Assembly: GCA_951802425.1 (NCBI GenBank)
Contig: OX637801.1
Coordinates: 2,976,001 to 3,040,000, forward strand
Length of the DNA stretch: 64,000 nucleotides
DNA from: Clavaria fumosa
Lineage: Eukaryota; Basidiomycota; Agaricomycetes; Agaricales; Clavariaceae
Direction: 5' to 3'
Shown: piece after piece, positions 19,917 to 31,869 of the stretch
Layout of the letters: the number at the start of each line of letters is the position of its first letter
Numbering within the stretch: position 1 is the first letter of the stretch
Notes under the pieces: generated by a model
Seen by the model: only the letters and a program-made list of their open reading frames with translations
The model's database searches: none
Told to the model about the DNA's origin: nothing
Position numbers and translations under genes: made by a program

Positions 19917-21467
19917 CTAGAGGGTATTGAGAGGTCCAGGCTTGTTCGGATAAGCTTGGTGGAAATCCGAAACGGCCTCGGAGGCATGGACAAGTTCTGT
20001 AGCGGGAAGCCAGGATGTTTCCTCATCGGTTCCTTCGTATCCGGACCACCGCACCAGGTATAGGAGTTTGCAGGTGCGGCGTTTGTCGATCTTGGAGTCA
20101 AGCACTTCGGAGATTTCGTGCTCTAAGTCTCCATCGATCTCTACCGGAGGAGGCGGGGTGATGGTACGATTCGGAATTGTATTCGGAGTGACTGGCTCCA
20201 GCATGGAAATGTGGAAGACGGGGTGGATGGCTCACATGGCCTCGGGGAGTCGGAGTACGAAGGAGTGCGAACCGGCCTCTCCGATGATTTCAAAAGTTCC
20301 GAGGAACTTGTCGGAGAGTTTTTTGGAGGGTCTGGTCATACGGAAAAACTTCGCCTTTACGTATACTCAGTTTCCGACCTTAAACTCCGGTGCCAGAGTC
20401 CGACGTTTGTCCGCCGGACCCTGATAGCGACTCTGCGCTTCGGCGATTTGGTTACGGAGTTCTTGGTGCAGCTGATCCAAGTCTACAGCGAGCTCTCGGG
20501 CACGGACCGAAGTTACTTCACATTCGGGAAATACCGAGATATTCGGATGATAACCCTTGTTTGCGAAGAACGGAGAAACCCCAGTGGTGGCGCTCGGGGC
20601 ATTGTTGTAGGCAAACTCGGCAAGGGGTAGAAGCTGCGACCAGTTGTCCTGCTGGTAATTGCAGTAACAACGGAGGTATTGTTCCAACGTCTGGTTAGTC
20701 CGCTCCGTCTGTCCGTCGCCCTCCGGATGATATCTGGAGGTGAAGTGTAAAGTCATGTCCAGGACTTTACCCAACAAGCGAAAAAAACGGGAAATGAACT
20801 TGGAGCCACGATCGGAGGTGACATGCGATGGAACTCCATGTTTCGAGAAGACGTGGAATATGAATAGACGGGCCAACTCTGCGGAGTTCACTTCGTCGGT
20901 CGTCGGGATGAAGATTCCCTGCTTCGTAAACCTATCAACAACCACCAATATTGTGGTAAAACTGGAGCTCTCAGGGAGTTGCTCAATGAAATCCATCGAA
21001 ATGGAATTCCACGGTTTCTCGGGTATGGGTAGCTGCTTGAGCGTTCCATATGGCTTATGCCGAGGGGCTTTCGCCCTACCACAAGTCGTGCAAGACTTGC
21101 AAAAGTCCGATACAAATCCTCGGAGTTTCGGCCAGGTATAATCCCTGAAGACCAAGGCCGTAGTCTTGGTCCGACCGAAATGTCCAGCGAGCGGGTGATC
21201 ATGTCTCGCGCGTAAAACGCGGAGTCGGAGGTCATTGACATCCGGTACATAAATCCATCCGCGCTCGCGGAGAAGTCCGTCGTCGTCCATGGACCACTTA
21301 GGGTCCGCGGAGTTCGAGCGGAGGTCTTCTAGGATCGGGACGATCACAGGATCGAGCAAGAGTCCAGACCGGATGTCCCCTTGGAGTTGATGATCGTCAA
21401 TCACAAACGACGCGCGGAGTGCGGGTACGTAAAGCGACGAAGCTCGGAGAGACGATATCAATTGTTC
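19917..21467 (-). pseudogene. Family B integrase and chromodomain
   Basis: After the KDZ insertion point the minus-strand frame continues LISSLRASSLYVPALRAS. Then come the HHCC zinc domain (HDHPLAGHFGRTKTT; CKSCTTCGRAK), the DDE core (SMDFIEQLPES; TSDRGSKF; YHPEGDGQTERTNQ) and, after two stops, a chromodomain (LLYLVRWSGYEGTDEETSW). The stops at 20367-20369 (context KVGN*VYVK) and 20232-20234 (EAM*AIHPVFH) are TGA where CGA is expected. The catalytic residues are retained. Only the stops and the transposon insertion disable it. Confidence 0.92.
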
Positions 21468-21603
21468 AATAGTCCCAGTAAGTTTAGTATACTAAAACAT
21501 GGTAATAGTACAAATTTATATTTAACTTTTGACAGTAATTACTGGTATATCTGAAGTACACTAGTGTGCTGCACTACCAAATGCCTAGTTGACTTATGTA
21601 CAG
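21468..21603. repeat. Left terminal inverted repeat of the KDZ element
   Basis: About 135 bp matching the complement of 34345-34480 with a handful of substitutions. It includes the landmark TAGTATACTAAAACATGG and ends near GTTGACTTATGTACAG. Confidence 0.9.
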
Positions 21604-24053
21604 CCTTAGTTCATTAAATGCAGCTATTACTGAGCATTGTAGTATATTACTGTGCAGCTACAGCTGCCCAATAACACTCTCAGTTTACTAAATGCAGCTA
21701 TCACTGAGCACTGTCATATATTACTGTACAGCTACAGCTGCCCAATAACACACTCAGTTTACTAAATGCAGCTATTACTGACCACTGTAGTATATTACTG
21801 TACAGCTACAGCTGCCCAATAACGCCTCAGTTTACTAAATTCAGCTATTACTGACCATGGAAGTATATTGCTGTACAGCTACAGCTGCCCAATGATACTC
21901 TCAGTTTACTAAATGCAGCTATTACTGAGCACTGTAGTATATTACTGTGCAGCTACAGCTGCCCAATAACACTCTCAGTTTACTAAATGCAGCTATCACT
22001 GAGCACTGTAATATATTACTGTACAGCTACAGCTGCCCAATGATACTCTCAGTTTACTAATGCAGCTATTACTGAGCACTGTAGTATATTACTGCCCAGC
22101 TACAGCTGCCCAATAACACTCTCAGTTTACTAAATGCAGCTATCACTGAGCACTGTCATATATTACTGTACAGCTACAGCTGCCCAATAACACACTCAGT
22201 TTACTAAATGCAGCTATTACTGACCACTGTAGTATATTACTGTACAGCTACAGCTGCCCAATAACGCCTCAGTTTACTAAATTCAGCTATTACTGACCAT
22301 GGAAGTATATTACTGTACAGCTACAGCTGCCCAATGATACTCTCAGTTTACTAAATGCAGCTATTACTGAGCACTGTAGTATATTACTGTGCAGCTACAG
22401 CTGCCCAATAACACTCTCAGTTTACTAAATGCAGCTATCACTGAGCACTGTAATATATTACTGTACAGCTACAGCTGCCCAATAACACTCTCAGTTTACT
22501 AAATTCAGCTATTACTGACCATGGAAGTATATTACTGTACAGCTACAGCTGCCCAATGATACTCTCAGTTTACTAAATGCAGCTATTACTGAGCACTGTA
22601 GTATATTACTGTACAGCTACCACTGCCCAATAACACTCTCAGTTTACTAAATGCAGCTATCACTGAGCACTGTAATATATTACTGTACAGCTACAGCTGC
22701 CCAATGATACTCTCAGTTTACTAATGCAGCTATTACTGAGCACTGTAGTATATTACTGCCCAGCTACAGCTGCCCAATGATACTCTCAGTTTACTGAATG
22801 CAGCTATCACTGAGCACTGTCATATATTACTGTACAGCTACAGCTGCCCAATAACACACTCAGTTTACTAAATGCAGCTATTACTGAGCATTGTAGTATA
22901 TTACTGTACAGCTACAGCTGCCCAATGATACTCTCAGTTTACTCAATACAGCTATTACTGAGCACTGTAGTATATTACTGTCCAGCTACAGCTGCCAATG
23001 ATACTCTCAGTTTACTAAATACAGCTATTACTGAGCACTGTAGTATATTACTGTCCAGCTACAGCTGCCAATAACACTCTCAGTTTACTAAATGCAGCTA
23101 TCACTGAGCACTGTAGTATATTACTGTCCAGCTACAGCTGCCCAATAACACTCTCAGTTTACTAAATGCAGCTATTACTGAGCACTGGATTATATTACCA
23201 TACAGCTACAGTTGCCCAATAACACTCTCAGTTTACTAAATGCAGCTATCATTGAGCACTGTAGTATATTACCATACAGCAGCAGTTGCCAATAACACTC
23301 TCAGTTTACTAAATGCAGCTATCATTGAGCACTGTATTATATTACCATGCAGCTACAGTTGCCCAAAAACATTCTCAGTTTACTAAATGCAGCTATCACT
23401 GAGCACTTTAATATATTACTGTACAGCGACAGCTGCCCAATAACACTCTCAGTTTACTAAATGCAGCTATCATTGAGCACTGTAGTATATTACCATACAG
23501 CAACAGTTGCCAATAACACTCTCAGTTTACTAAATGCAGCTATCATTGAGCACTGTATTATATTACCATGCAGCTACAGTTGCCCAGTAACATTCTCAGT
23601 TTACTAAATGCAGCTATCACTGAGCACTTTAATATATTACTGTACAGCTACAGCTGCCCAATGATACTCTCAGTTTACTAAATGCAGCTATTACTGAGCA
23701 CTGTAGTATATTACTGTCCAGCTACAGCTGCCAATAACACTCTCAGTTTACTAAATGCAGCTATCACTGAGCACTGTAATATATTACTGTACAGCTACAG
23801 CTGCCCAATAACGCCTCAGTTTACTAAATGCAGCTATCACTGAGCATTGTAGTATATTACTGTACAGCTACAGCTGCCCAATGATACTCTCAGTTTACTA
23901 AATGCAGCTATTACTGACCACTGTAGTATATTACTGTACAGTTGCCCAATAACACACTCAGTTTACTAAATGCAGCTATTACTGACCACTGTAATATATT
24001 CCTGCATAGCTACAGCTGCCCAAGAACACTCTCAGTTTACTAAATGCAGCTAT
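21603..24053 (+). repeat. Left subterminal array of a 74 bp repeat (~33 units)
   Basis: Units CAGTTTACTAAATGCAGCTA.../...CAGCTACAGCTGCCCAATAACACTCT recur every 74 bp (for example starts at 21681 and 21755) with small variants and occasional shortened units. The unit holds a near-palindromic CAGCTACAGCTG. No coding potential. Confidence 0.95.
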
Positions 24054-24149
24054 TGTTAAAGCACCCTAGTTCCAACATATGGCCAACTTATAATGAGTAC
24101 TGGGTAGCCTGACCATTTTGTTGCAGTACAGGTGCATAGTATTGTTATT

Positions 24150-27100
24150 TCAATCGAACAAATCATCATCTAACCCAGCTATGTCTATGTCATCCTCATC
24201 TACTAGTACAGCTTTGGCAGGAGACATTGTCATATCCGGGATAAAGCACTTCGGCCAGTCTGTGGCAGACAGGGAATTTGCGACAAGGTGAGGGTGCCAC
24301 TGGCGGGCAAACGCGTTGGCCATCTGATTGTTGATCCACGATTGCTTTGATGCATAAGCTGCAATCCCTAAATTTATGTGGTCATTGTCAGTTATGCGGA
24401 TTCCCGCCTGTGCAGCCCACCACTGAGCTTTCCATTCCAAAAAGCACAGAACTCGTCGCATTTCTTCCTCCAACTGTTGGACTTCTTCATCCCATCGGGC
24501 TGATCGTGCTCTAGATTTCGCCCATTCAATACGAAGGCCTACGAAGGAATTAGATAGGCTACCGAGAAAACTTGTTCTACCACATACTGTCATTGATCTC
24601 TTCCTCATCTGCCGGCATGCCCTCAGCATCCGGCTTTCCAAGCCATATCCACGAGACTACACGTGTCCCCTCACCGTCATTGTCTCCCTTTTCTGGGAAG
24701 GCTACGTCTTGTTTTCTCAGTTCATGCAGCTGCTCTCTCCATTTTCCTTGAGGTTCGAGCTGCAGGAGAGCACGCCTAGCCGCACGGTAACGTTCAGCAC
24801 ATCGTTGTACCTTATCTTGAAAACGGCTGATATAGGATCGTGCGCGAGTGTTCATTCGTTGGCTTGGCCCAATTTGTGCATATTTGTAGTGCCAAAGCCC
24901 CATGGTTATTCGCAGAAGGCGACGTAATTCGGCAAGGGTGTCAAATGCTTGAGCAATGCGCATGCGTTTCTCTTTGTTAATGCAAATTGGGATCGATTGT
25001 AGCATAGCCATGGGGATAGAAGGTGACGAGGGAAGGTGGAGATTGATAGTTTCTGGTTTGGCAGGTGCTCGGAGTGGTAACAGTGTTTCTGAAGTGTCGA
25101 GCCATAGTTGGGTAACGAAAGGCATATATACTGCTTGTTTTTCTTTCCAGAGTTGGATACGTCGCCACAACGTGTTGCGTTTCTCCAGGATATCTGCCGA
25201 GTCCTTGCCTTCCTTCAGTCTCGAAGCTTGGAAGATAAGAGCATGCCTGCATACCGGAAAACAAATTAGGCTCAGACCAAAACTGTGATGTAAAGCACGT
25301 ACTGTTGTTCTTCAAGTTCAAGCCCCATCGCAAGTAGCGAGTTCAGCGATGTGTCATCAATTAGGCGATTACCCCCCATTGAATCGCACGAGTCCTCCTT
25401 CGCCAACTCAGCCATTACTTCCTTTAAAGATGTTGCTGAGTACTGTGAGTTCATTTGGAAAATAAAGTAGAGCGAAATGAATTACATTTGTCCTGTTCAT
25501 CATATGGATTCTTGTGTTCAGGATTTGTTTCCCATAGTTCGATTTCACAGGTCCAACTTTGAATCTGTGCCGCACTGAATCGCTCTGAGAACTTTTCAAA
25601 TAATGCTGCATGCTTTGCCTTCATATGTATGGCGTTCTGTAGCTGAGAAAGCAAAGCACTGCCTACACAATGCAATTGAGTAGGTAAATGCTGAGCGAGA
25701 GAAAAAACACATACCAAAGCCAGTGATCTTACGAAAATTCCACGATGCGACATGGTCATCAATGGTGTCATGGCGGGACCCCGGACCCATCTCTCGGGTG
25801 CTTGAAGTAACCGGGTTTATGTGGGCCCACCAACGCTCGGGGTCTTCGCCATTTGTGCGAGCCGAGCTCTTCATGAAATTGAGAGAATACCAGGTTTGAC
25901 AGGTTTTCCCATGGCCATAGATGTGCATTTTAGGGATAACAAATCGCAACGTATTGAGTGTGTCTTTTGGTAGCTGCATGGACTGAGGGAGTTGCAAGAC
26001 CCGCACCTTGAGGTTTCGAGACCACTGGCAAGCAATATCATATGAATAAGTGATGTGTTGCGTAAGCAGACCAGATAGGCTGAAAAACGCGATGAAATCC
26101 ATGTTGGCATATCTGAGTATATGTCAGTAAGGCAGTTTACAAAGGGAATAGCGATGTACTCACCGTTCGCCCTTTTGAAGATCACCTAGGCCATTTTTAC
26201 GAACGAGGGAGTGCCTTGCGCAAACTGCGACGCCTGCACCAGTCGCTTTGTAGCCTTTTGAGAACCGGGTGTTTGCATGGTCAACAGCACGCAACTGCGA
26301 TTCGCAGAGATTTGGCTGATAAGAAGTCAGTTAGGGGATAACTCAGTATTGTACTCACTTACCTCTTCTTGCCATCCATAAGTCGATAGATACTCATCGT
26401 ATGGCCCACTTGGAACCCAATGGCCCCAACCATTACCAAGGGGAGGATCATTTGTGATCCCTCGATTCTTCAACTTAAGTCGAAAATTGGCGTCAAGAGC
26501 AAGGGTGAGAGTGTAGAGCCAGCTGGTATGCATCGATTAGGACTTGTTAGACAACGGCGAAATGAACTTACGACTTTGATGATGGAGATGACTGCCAACT
26601 TGAAGGAAGGTTCCGACCAGGGTGCGGACACGCCGGACATTCAACAGCACACTGACCAGCTTGTGTGAGAGCAACCCCAGACGGGTCGTGGCCACGACCT
26701 GAACGCTTGAGCATTTTTAGATGCCGCCATATACGCATTGCGACCATGAATTGCTCGTAGCGATCCTGTATTACTGTCGTTAGGCAGAAGCAATTTTAAT
26801 AGACAAAGCATCATACCTTGAGACCCAATAGCCCTACATTGTCTGACTTGTGGGTAAGTGCTTGGTAGAAATCATGGGCACTCAGTTTTCCTTGCAACGT
26901 TAAGAGATGGAAAGTGTCGAGGCAATCGAACGTGAAGGCGGTCTGTGGCCGCACCAGAGTAGTGGGGAGCCAACTTGAGCGTAAGAGTTGGATGTGATGC
27001 CTCGAGTTTCCAGGGATCATATGGCACTCGCAAAACTTGAGGTTGACTTGATGGATTCCAGATACATCTACCACAACAAACGTTTTCATTGTCTGACTTG

Positions 27101-27768
27101 GATTGCTACAGATACCGCCGTCATGACCAAGTTGAACCACCATACCAAGCTCCCACAGAGAAGCATCATTGTAGAATGTGCCTTCCCATTTCTAATTACC
27201 CATAAGAATGCTTCATGGTGAAACATAGGATGCACTTACAAGTATCCGGTGAAATGGCATGGTACCGTGTTCTTGAACAAGACAACTTTGGCAGCGTAGG
27301 GGAGTGCTAAAACAATCACGACACTTGAACTTAGCATTTGCACCACACAGCGCACAAGCAGCAATGGGAGGTCGAGATTCATGGCGGAGCATTTCATCCA
27401 AGTATTCCTGTCGAAACGGGAGCCATTGCTGTAACGGTGTTTCTGAAGGTTTCTGCAAGCAATCAAGGCAGTGCGAATTGAAAGGCAATAATACACACCT
27501 TGATGGATTTCCCATCTCCTCGTTGTGCTTCGCTATCCTGCATGCCCATCTGACTTCCAAAATCCTCGATGCCATGACCTTGATTTTCCAGCACAGTTGG
27601 CGAAAATTTCGACAAATCTTGTGGATGCTGGACGTGTAGACTAGCCGTTTGCTGCTTGAGCTTGAGTTGGCCACTTATTTTATGGATCGTTGTTGCCCGC
27701 ACTTGGAAGACAGAAGGGAGGCCAGCCCGGATTATGTTGACTTTTGCTCCAGTCTTCCTCCGTGCCAT
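24150..27768 (-). CDS. KDZ transposase with CxC2-type cysteine cluster
   Basis: A spliced minus-strand gene, ATG at 27768 (MARRKTGAKV; an in-frame ATG 18 bp upstream is possible), stop at 24150. Readable exons include 27768-27499, 27452-27240, 27191-26819 and the last, 24538-24150; introns are 45-60 bp GT-AG. Domain order: a Cys cluster (CALCGANAKFKCRDC...CQSC, followed by HRIL), the conserved FHLLTLQGKLSAHDFYQAL block, the NxFNLxxN-less transposase core with YSYDIACQW, then the HIYGHGKTCQ, GEDPERWW and STREMGPGSRHDTID motifs, and a long helical C-terminus ending in an acidic tail. These are hallmark motifs of the Kyakuja-Dileera-Zisupton transposases, which have an RNase H-fold core. No internal stop was found in the exons followed. 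The exact middle exon boundaries were not all verified. Confidence 0.9.
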
Positions 27769-28046
27769 AGTGCTGAATGAGTCCAATTACTGATCGTCGA
27801 TCATCATCTAAGGCTGTCATGTGATTGATCGATGCAGGGGTGGCTGTGGCGAGTCTATCTCACTCCGGATCTGAGCTCGTGGACTTGTGCCCAACATCTG
27901 GGATCGTGGACTTGTCGTGGACTTATCGCGGACTTATCGTGGACTTATCGCGGACTTATCGTGGACTGTCGTGGACATTTGCTCATGCTCCTACAACTCG
28001 CACTATACAGCCCCCTCCAGACTCTTTAACACTTGCTGTCTTACTA

Positions 28047-28807
28047 ATGGTATCTGAGGAGTGTTCTGACCAAGATTTTCGCCACTTAAACAAGGATCAA
28101 TGCTACCGTGCAAGGTGCAACTTATGTTTCATTGTTGGCAAATGCTATTTGCTCATGCTTTGTTAAGGCACTTGCAAGAAATTCGTGAAAAGGATAGGCG
28201 TCGGGCAGCAAAGTAAGCACTCGTCTCTGACATGTTTGCTGTCACCGACCTCCCACTTAGACGACGACAAGCTGCAAAAGCAGCTAGGCAGATTCCCTCC
28301 AGTGTTTCTGCTTCTCAGAACTCGGGCCAGTCAATTCAGCAACTTCCAACCGAAGCACGTCCTGCAGGAGCAGGAGACATCGGCCAGTCTAATATTTCCT
28401 CTAGTGTGTCCGGAGACCAACATCGACCCATCTGCCATGCTCCCCAGAACCCAGGCCAGTCGCTTCAGCAAATACTCTCTGAAGTACATTCTATGGTCTG
28501 TGAATGGACAAAGGAGCGAGGAGCGGTGAGTGGTTGGCTCCACCTATTGGATAGTGAGCTCCAGAGTGCAGGGTGCAATGGAGTCGCCCAGGGAGTGATT
28601 CAGGATTGGGATGCACATGCAAAGGTGGGGAGGGCACTAATAAGAGACCTGGAGTCCCTTGTTACAGCGACATGGCCCCCTGATCAGGGTGTACAGCGCA
28701 AGGCATTTAGAGAAGCATTTGAGCTCTTTGCGACACTCCAGACAGGCATTTCAACCATTGAAACGTACATCGAAGTTTCTACTGTTCTGTTCAGAGACTG
28801 CAACTAG
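28047..28807 (+). CDS. KDZ-element accessory protein X, unknown function
   Basis: Three exons (28047-28114, 28168-28212, 28261-28807) join in frame to 219 residues. A basic helical start (ARHLQEIREKDRRRAAKRRR) is followed by a Gln/Ser-rich linker with two similar NxGQSxQQ segments, and then a helical C-terminal half (VHSMVCEWTKERGAV...FELFATLQTGISTIETYI). No catalytic or zinc motif is seen. It is divergent from the transposase and lies inside the element, so it travels with it. The function is not recognised; a helper role is only a guess. Confidence 0.65.
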
Positions 28808-29277
28808 AAAGACAATTTACTATCCGTTACAAAAATCATGTATTTCCATTATCTTTACTGCAACGCCTGGCAGAAACCTTGCATGTGGTACTGCAAGAAA
28901 CCAAAATCTCAAGGCCAACCATTTGATATCAATGGTGTCGAAAATCAAGCGACTGGCTCTCGAAATTTCTTAGCCCATCATGGTTCGCAGTCGTGTCGCA
29001 ATGCCATTGTGCAATTGCTGGATCAGCTTCCTTTAGATGAATACTCAGATCGCAGGTGGCTGCCTTACCTTCACTCTCGCTGCCACACCTCCTTGGCCCG
29101 GGCCGCCCGGCCCACCGCAACAGCCACTGTACACTTTTTCAGCAACGGCCACAGCGCACACACTTCCTTGGCAACGGCCACAACCTGTTTGTGGAACAGA
29201 GATTGATCGGTGGCTATTGCCGCAGTGAGTAAAGAGACAGCAGGTTGATGTGAGGCACGCACTAATCACTTTGAACC

Positions 29278-31709
29278 ATGCCTTCCTACAAGACAACCAC
29301 TCGACGCAGAGGTCCCACGCCATGGGCAACGGAGGAACAGCACGAATATCTTCGGTCTCAATGTGGAGCGTATGCGGCCTCCAGGTCAAAGGAATCATTC
29401 TGGCCTCGAGTATTCGAGCATTGGTTCCACCACTGGCCAGTCCATGATCAAGCTCGAGACAACGGTGATGACCATGACGCTGCCGATGCCAGCAACAAGG
29501 CAAAGAAGGGGAAGCCACTCAACGAGAAAGATAAGGTGAAAAAGGTTTGAATGGTCCCTCATCCACAGCACCTCCCAGCACTAACAAGCGACGCACCAGA
29601 GAATCAAAGAATGGTTTAATAACCACACGCGAGCAAGTTTGACAGCAGGAGCTGGGCGCCGCAAGATCCTAGATCTCAGTAAACGAAAGAAGAAAAAGTT
29701 GCAAGTGATACAAGCATACTCGAAGCTGTACTACGAGGAAAAGTTGAAGGCGGTTGTCCAGAGAGAGTGGTTGGAGTCGTGCCAGCAGAATGGGGACCAA
29801 GAGAACGATGACGAGAGTGAGGACGCAGAGAAGCCGAAAGTCGCCCACACCCACATCCCACTTGCGTTTCGCAACCAGGTCGTCGCACGGTTGTTCGAGG
29901 GTGAGAGCCGAAAAGTGAAGGCAGAAGTCGAAGAATACCGCACAAAGGAGCACGAGGCTGAGAAAGGAGATGACGATTCACCGACAGAGCCCAACGACTA
30001 CCAAAGGTTTGGTTATCCGCATCTGTGTCCCATTCAAGTGTTGCTGCTAATCAAACGAATCCCAGGACTATCGATTTGCTTCCTAGCACAGTGGCCTGGG
30101 TGATGGATGACATCTTGGCGCAAACTGGGTACTTCGGGATGTGCATCTTTATGGGCCCAGAACCCAAGCAGGGTGGAAACCTCACCATTGTCATGTACGT
30201 TGACTTTCGTCCTTGCTATCCACTCTGATATGTCATTAGGAGCCACTCTGGTCGTACACCGTTTGGAAGCTCATTCGATGCGCTCTATCCCGAGACAGTT
30301 AAGCAACTGCAGGAGGATTTCCACGAGTTTGGTGTTAGGGCTTTCCGTGCGTCCTTTTTCCATCTGGTATTTCTTCAGGCTAATTTTTGTTATAAAGCAC
30401 TGGCTGTCCGTTCTGCGCGTGCAATTCCTGGTACAGAACACCTCACCATCGACTACAACAAGGCTACCAACCATCTCAATTTTGCTTCGACTTCAGCCAC
30501 CACACCATCCATCGACATAGACTCTGATTCGTCTGAAAGTGAATCTGATATCTTGGCAAGCAAAGGCGCCCTGTGTAGTCCGGTGCCGTTGCAGTCTCCG
30601 ACTCAAACCCTCAGACCCAGGCACATAAGTGTGATCAAGCAAACACAGGGAGTCAGCGGCAGGGAAATGGAAGTCTTGTCAAATCATGACCCCCCTGACT
30701 TGTGTGTCGATATTCTCTGTGATTCATGGTGCAATCTGACTCCCTTAACAGTAATCGAAGCTCACCTCTTACCGACTCAGAAGCCCCGGACCACAGTGGC
30801 GCTAACAGCACCTTACACGACAAGGCAAGCGCCAGGGAAATGGGAATTTTGTCAAATCACGACCCTTCTGACTGGTGTGTTCTTCTCTGCGATTCATGGT
30901 GCAGTCTGACTCTCCTGACAGCAATCAATACCCACATCCTACCGACTCGGAGGCCCCAGACCACAGTGACACCAGCACCACACATGACGAGGCTGGTGCC
31001 AAACGATTGGAAAACGTGTTGAATCGCAACCCCTCCATTTCTGCCCTACCATCTGTAGCTATGGCTCCTATGCCTGTGCACGAAGACAATACTCCCGGGG
31101 AACATGTCCTCGACAAGTCAAACTGGCCGCTATGGATGACGCAGGCATTTGACGAATTGAGCGAGTTATGCGCCATTCCAGAATGGGATGATGTGATCAA
31201 GAAATGGGTCAAGATGGAAGTGATTTTGGGGTTTCCGGTGGGGAGGGTGCGTGTCGTTTAATGTTTCCATGAATTGCTGACACGTCAAGCAGGGCCCATC
31301 ATATACTATTTCCAAGAAGAACCGCCCGAAGCTGGTAGACACATGGATTAATTCTGGTCGTGAGGTTGTGCCAATCATCAATGATGTCAAGGTATATTCA
31401 AAGGCTTGGCGTGAGTGGTGGACCACTCTCCAGCCCCATGAGCGAAAGGGCGAGTCTGGTTCTCTTATGAAGACCACGCTGGGAATTGAGGCATGGGTAG
31501 ACTTGTATAAGGGTGGGATTAATGGGTTTTATAGTCTCGTCTCAAGTCTCAGGTGGTGGATGGCGGCGGTGTCGACTGATGAGGAGCGAAGCGATTTCGC
31601 CAATGTGGTACAAGACGTTGTATGGGCACTTGATCAGATGTCTCGTACTGCTACTAGCGGTGAAAAACGCCCTTTGGAGACACAAGGTCAAAAGACAAAC
31701 AAGAGGTAA
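29278..31709 (+). CDS. KDZ-element accessory protein Y, large conserved agaricomycete hypothetical
   Basis: Seven exons join without a stop to 709 residues: 29278-29544, 29600-30006, 30066-30194, 30240-30701, 30752-30874, 30922-31246 and 31293-31709. The N-terminus has PWATEEQHEYL and FWPRVFEHWF. Exon 2 begins RIKEWFNNHTRASLTAG, which looks like the recognition helix of a homeodomain-type DNA-binding unit but is not proven. A charged region, a globular part (VMDDILAQTGYFGMC; GPEPKQGGNL) and an acidic Ser-rich linker follow. The C-terminal conserved block is W- and P-rich (NWPLWMTQAF, WVKMEVILGF, AWREWWTTLQP, GINGFYSL, LRWWMA). From memory, proteins with this architecture are very numerous in Agaricomycetes. 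Here one is physically part of a KDZ transposon. The role is unknown. Confidence 0.8.
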
Positions 31710-31869
31710 CATTTCAGAATGTAATTGTACTCGCCATTAGACTGATCCTATTTGACAGATTGAGGAAATGATTAGCTCAAAGTATCGAGGCGCATCCTAG
31801 AGCATGCATTGTGATGTACCTGAACCAAGACTTACTGTAATTAGTTGACTTGAATAACAGATAATAATT

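Noticed and set aside
21603..24053. Regular 74 bp repeats as a CRISPR-like array
   Set aside because: The units are contiguous without unique spacers, lie in mirror image at both ends of a eukaryotic DNA transposon, and the genome is fungal.
28047..31709. KDZ cargo as a TET/JBP dioxygenase
   Set aside because: Neither accessory protein shows the HxD...H and R motifs of 2-oxoglutarate dioxygenases.
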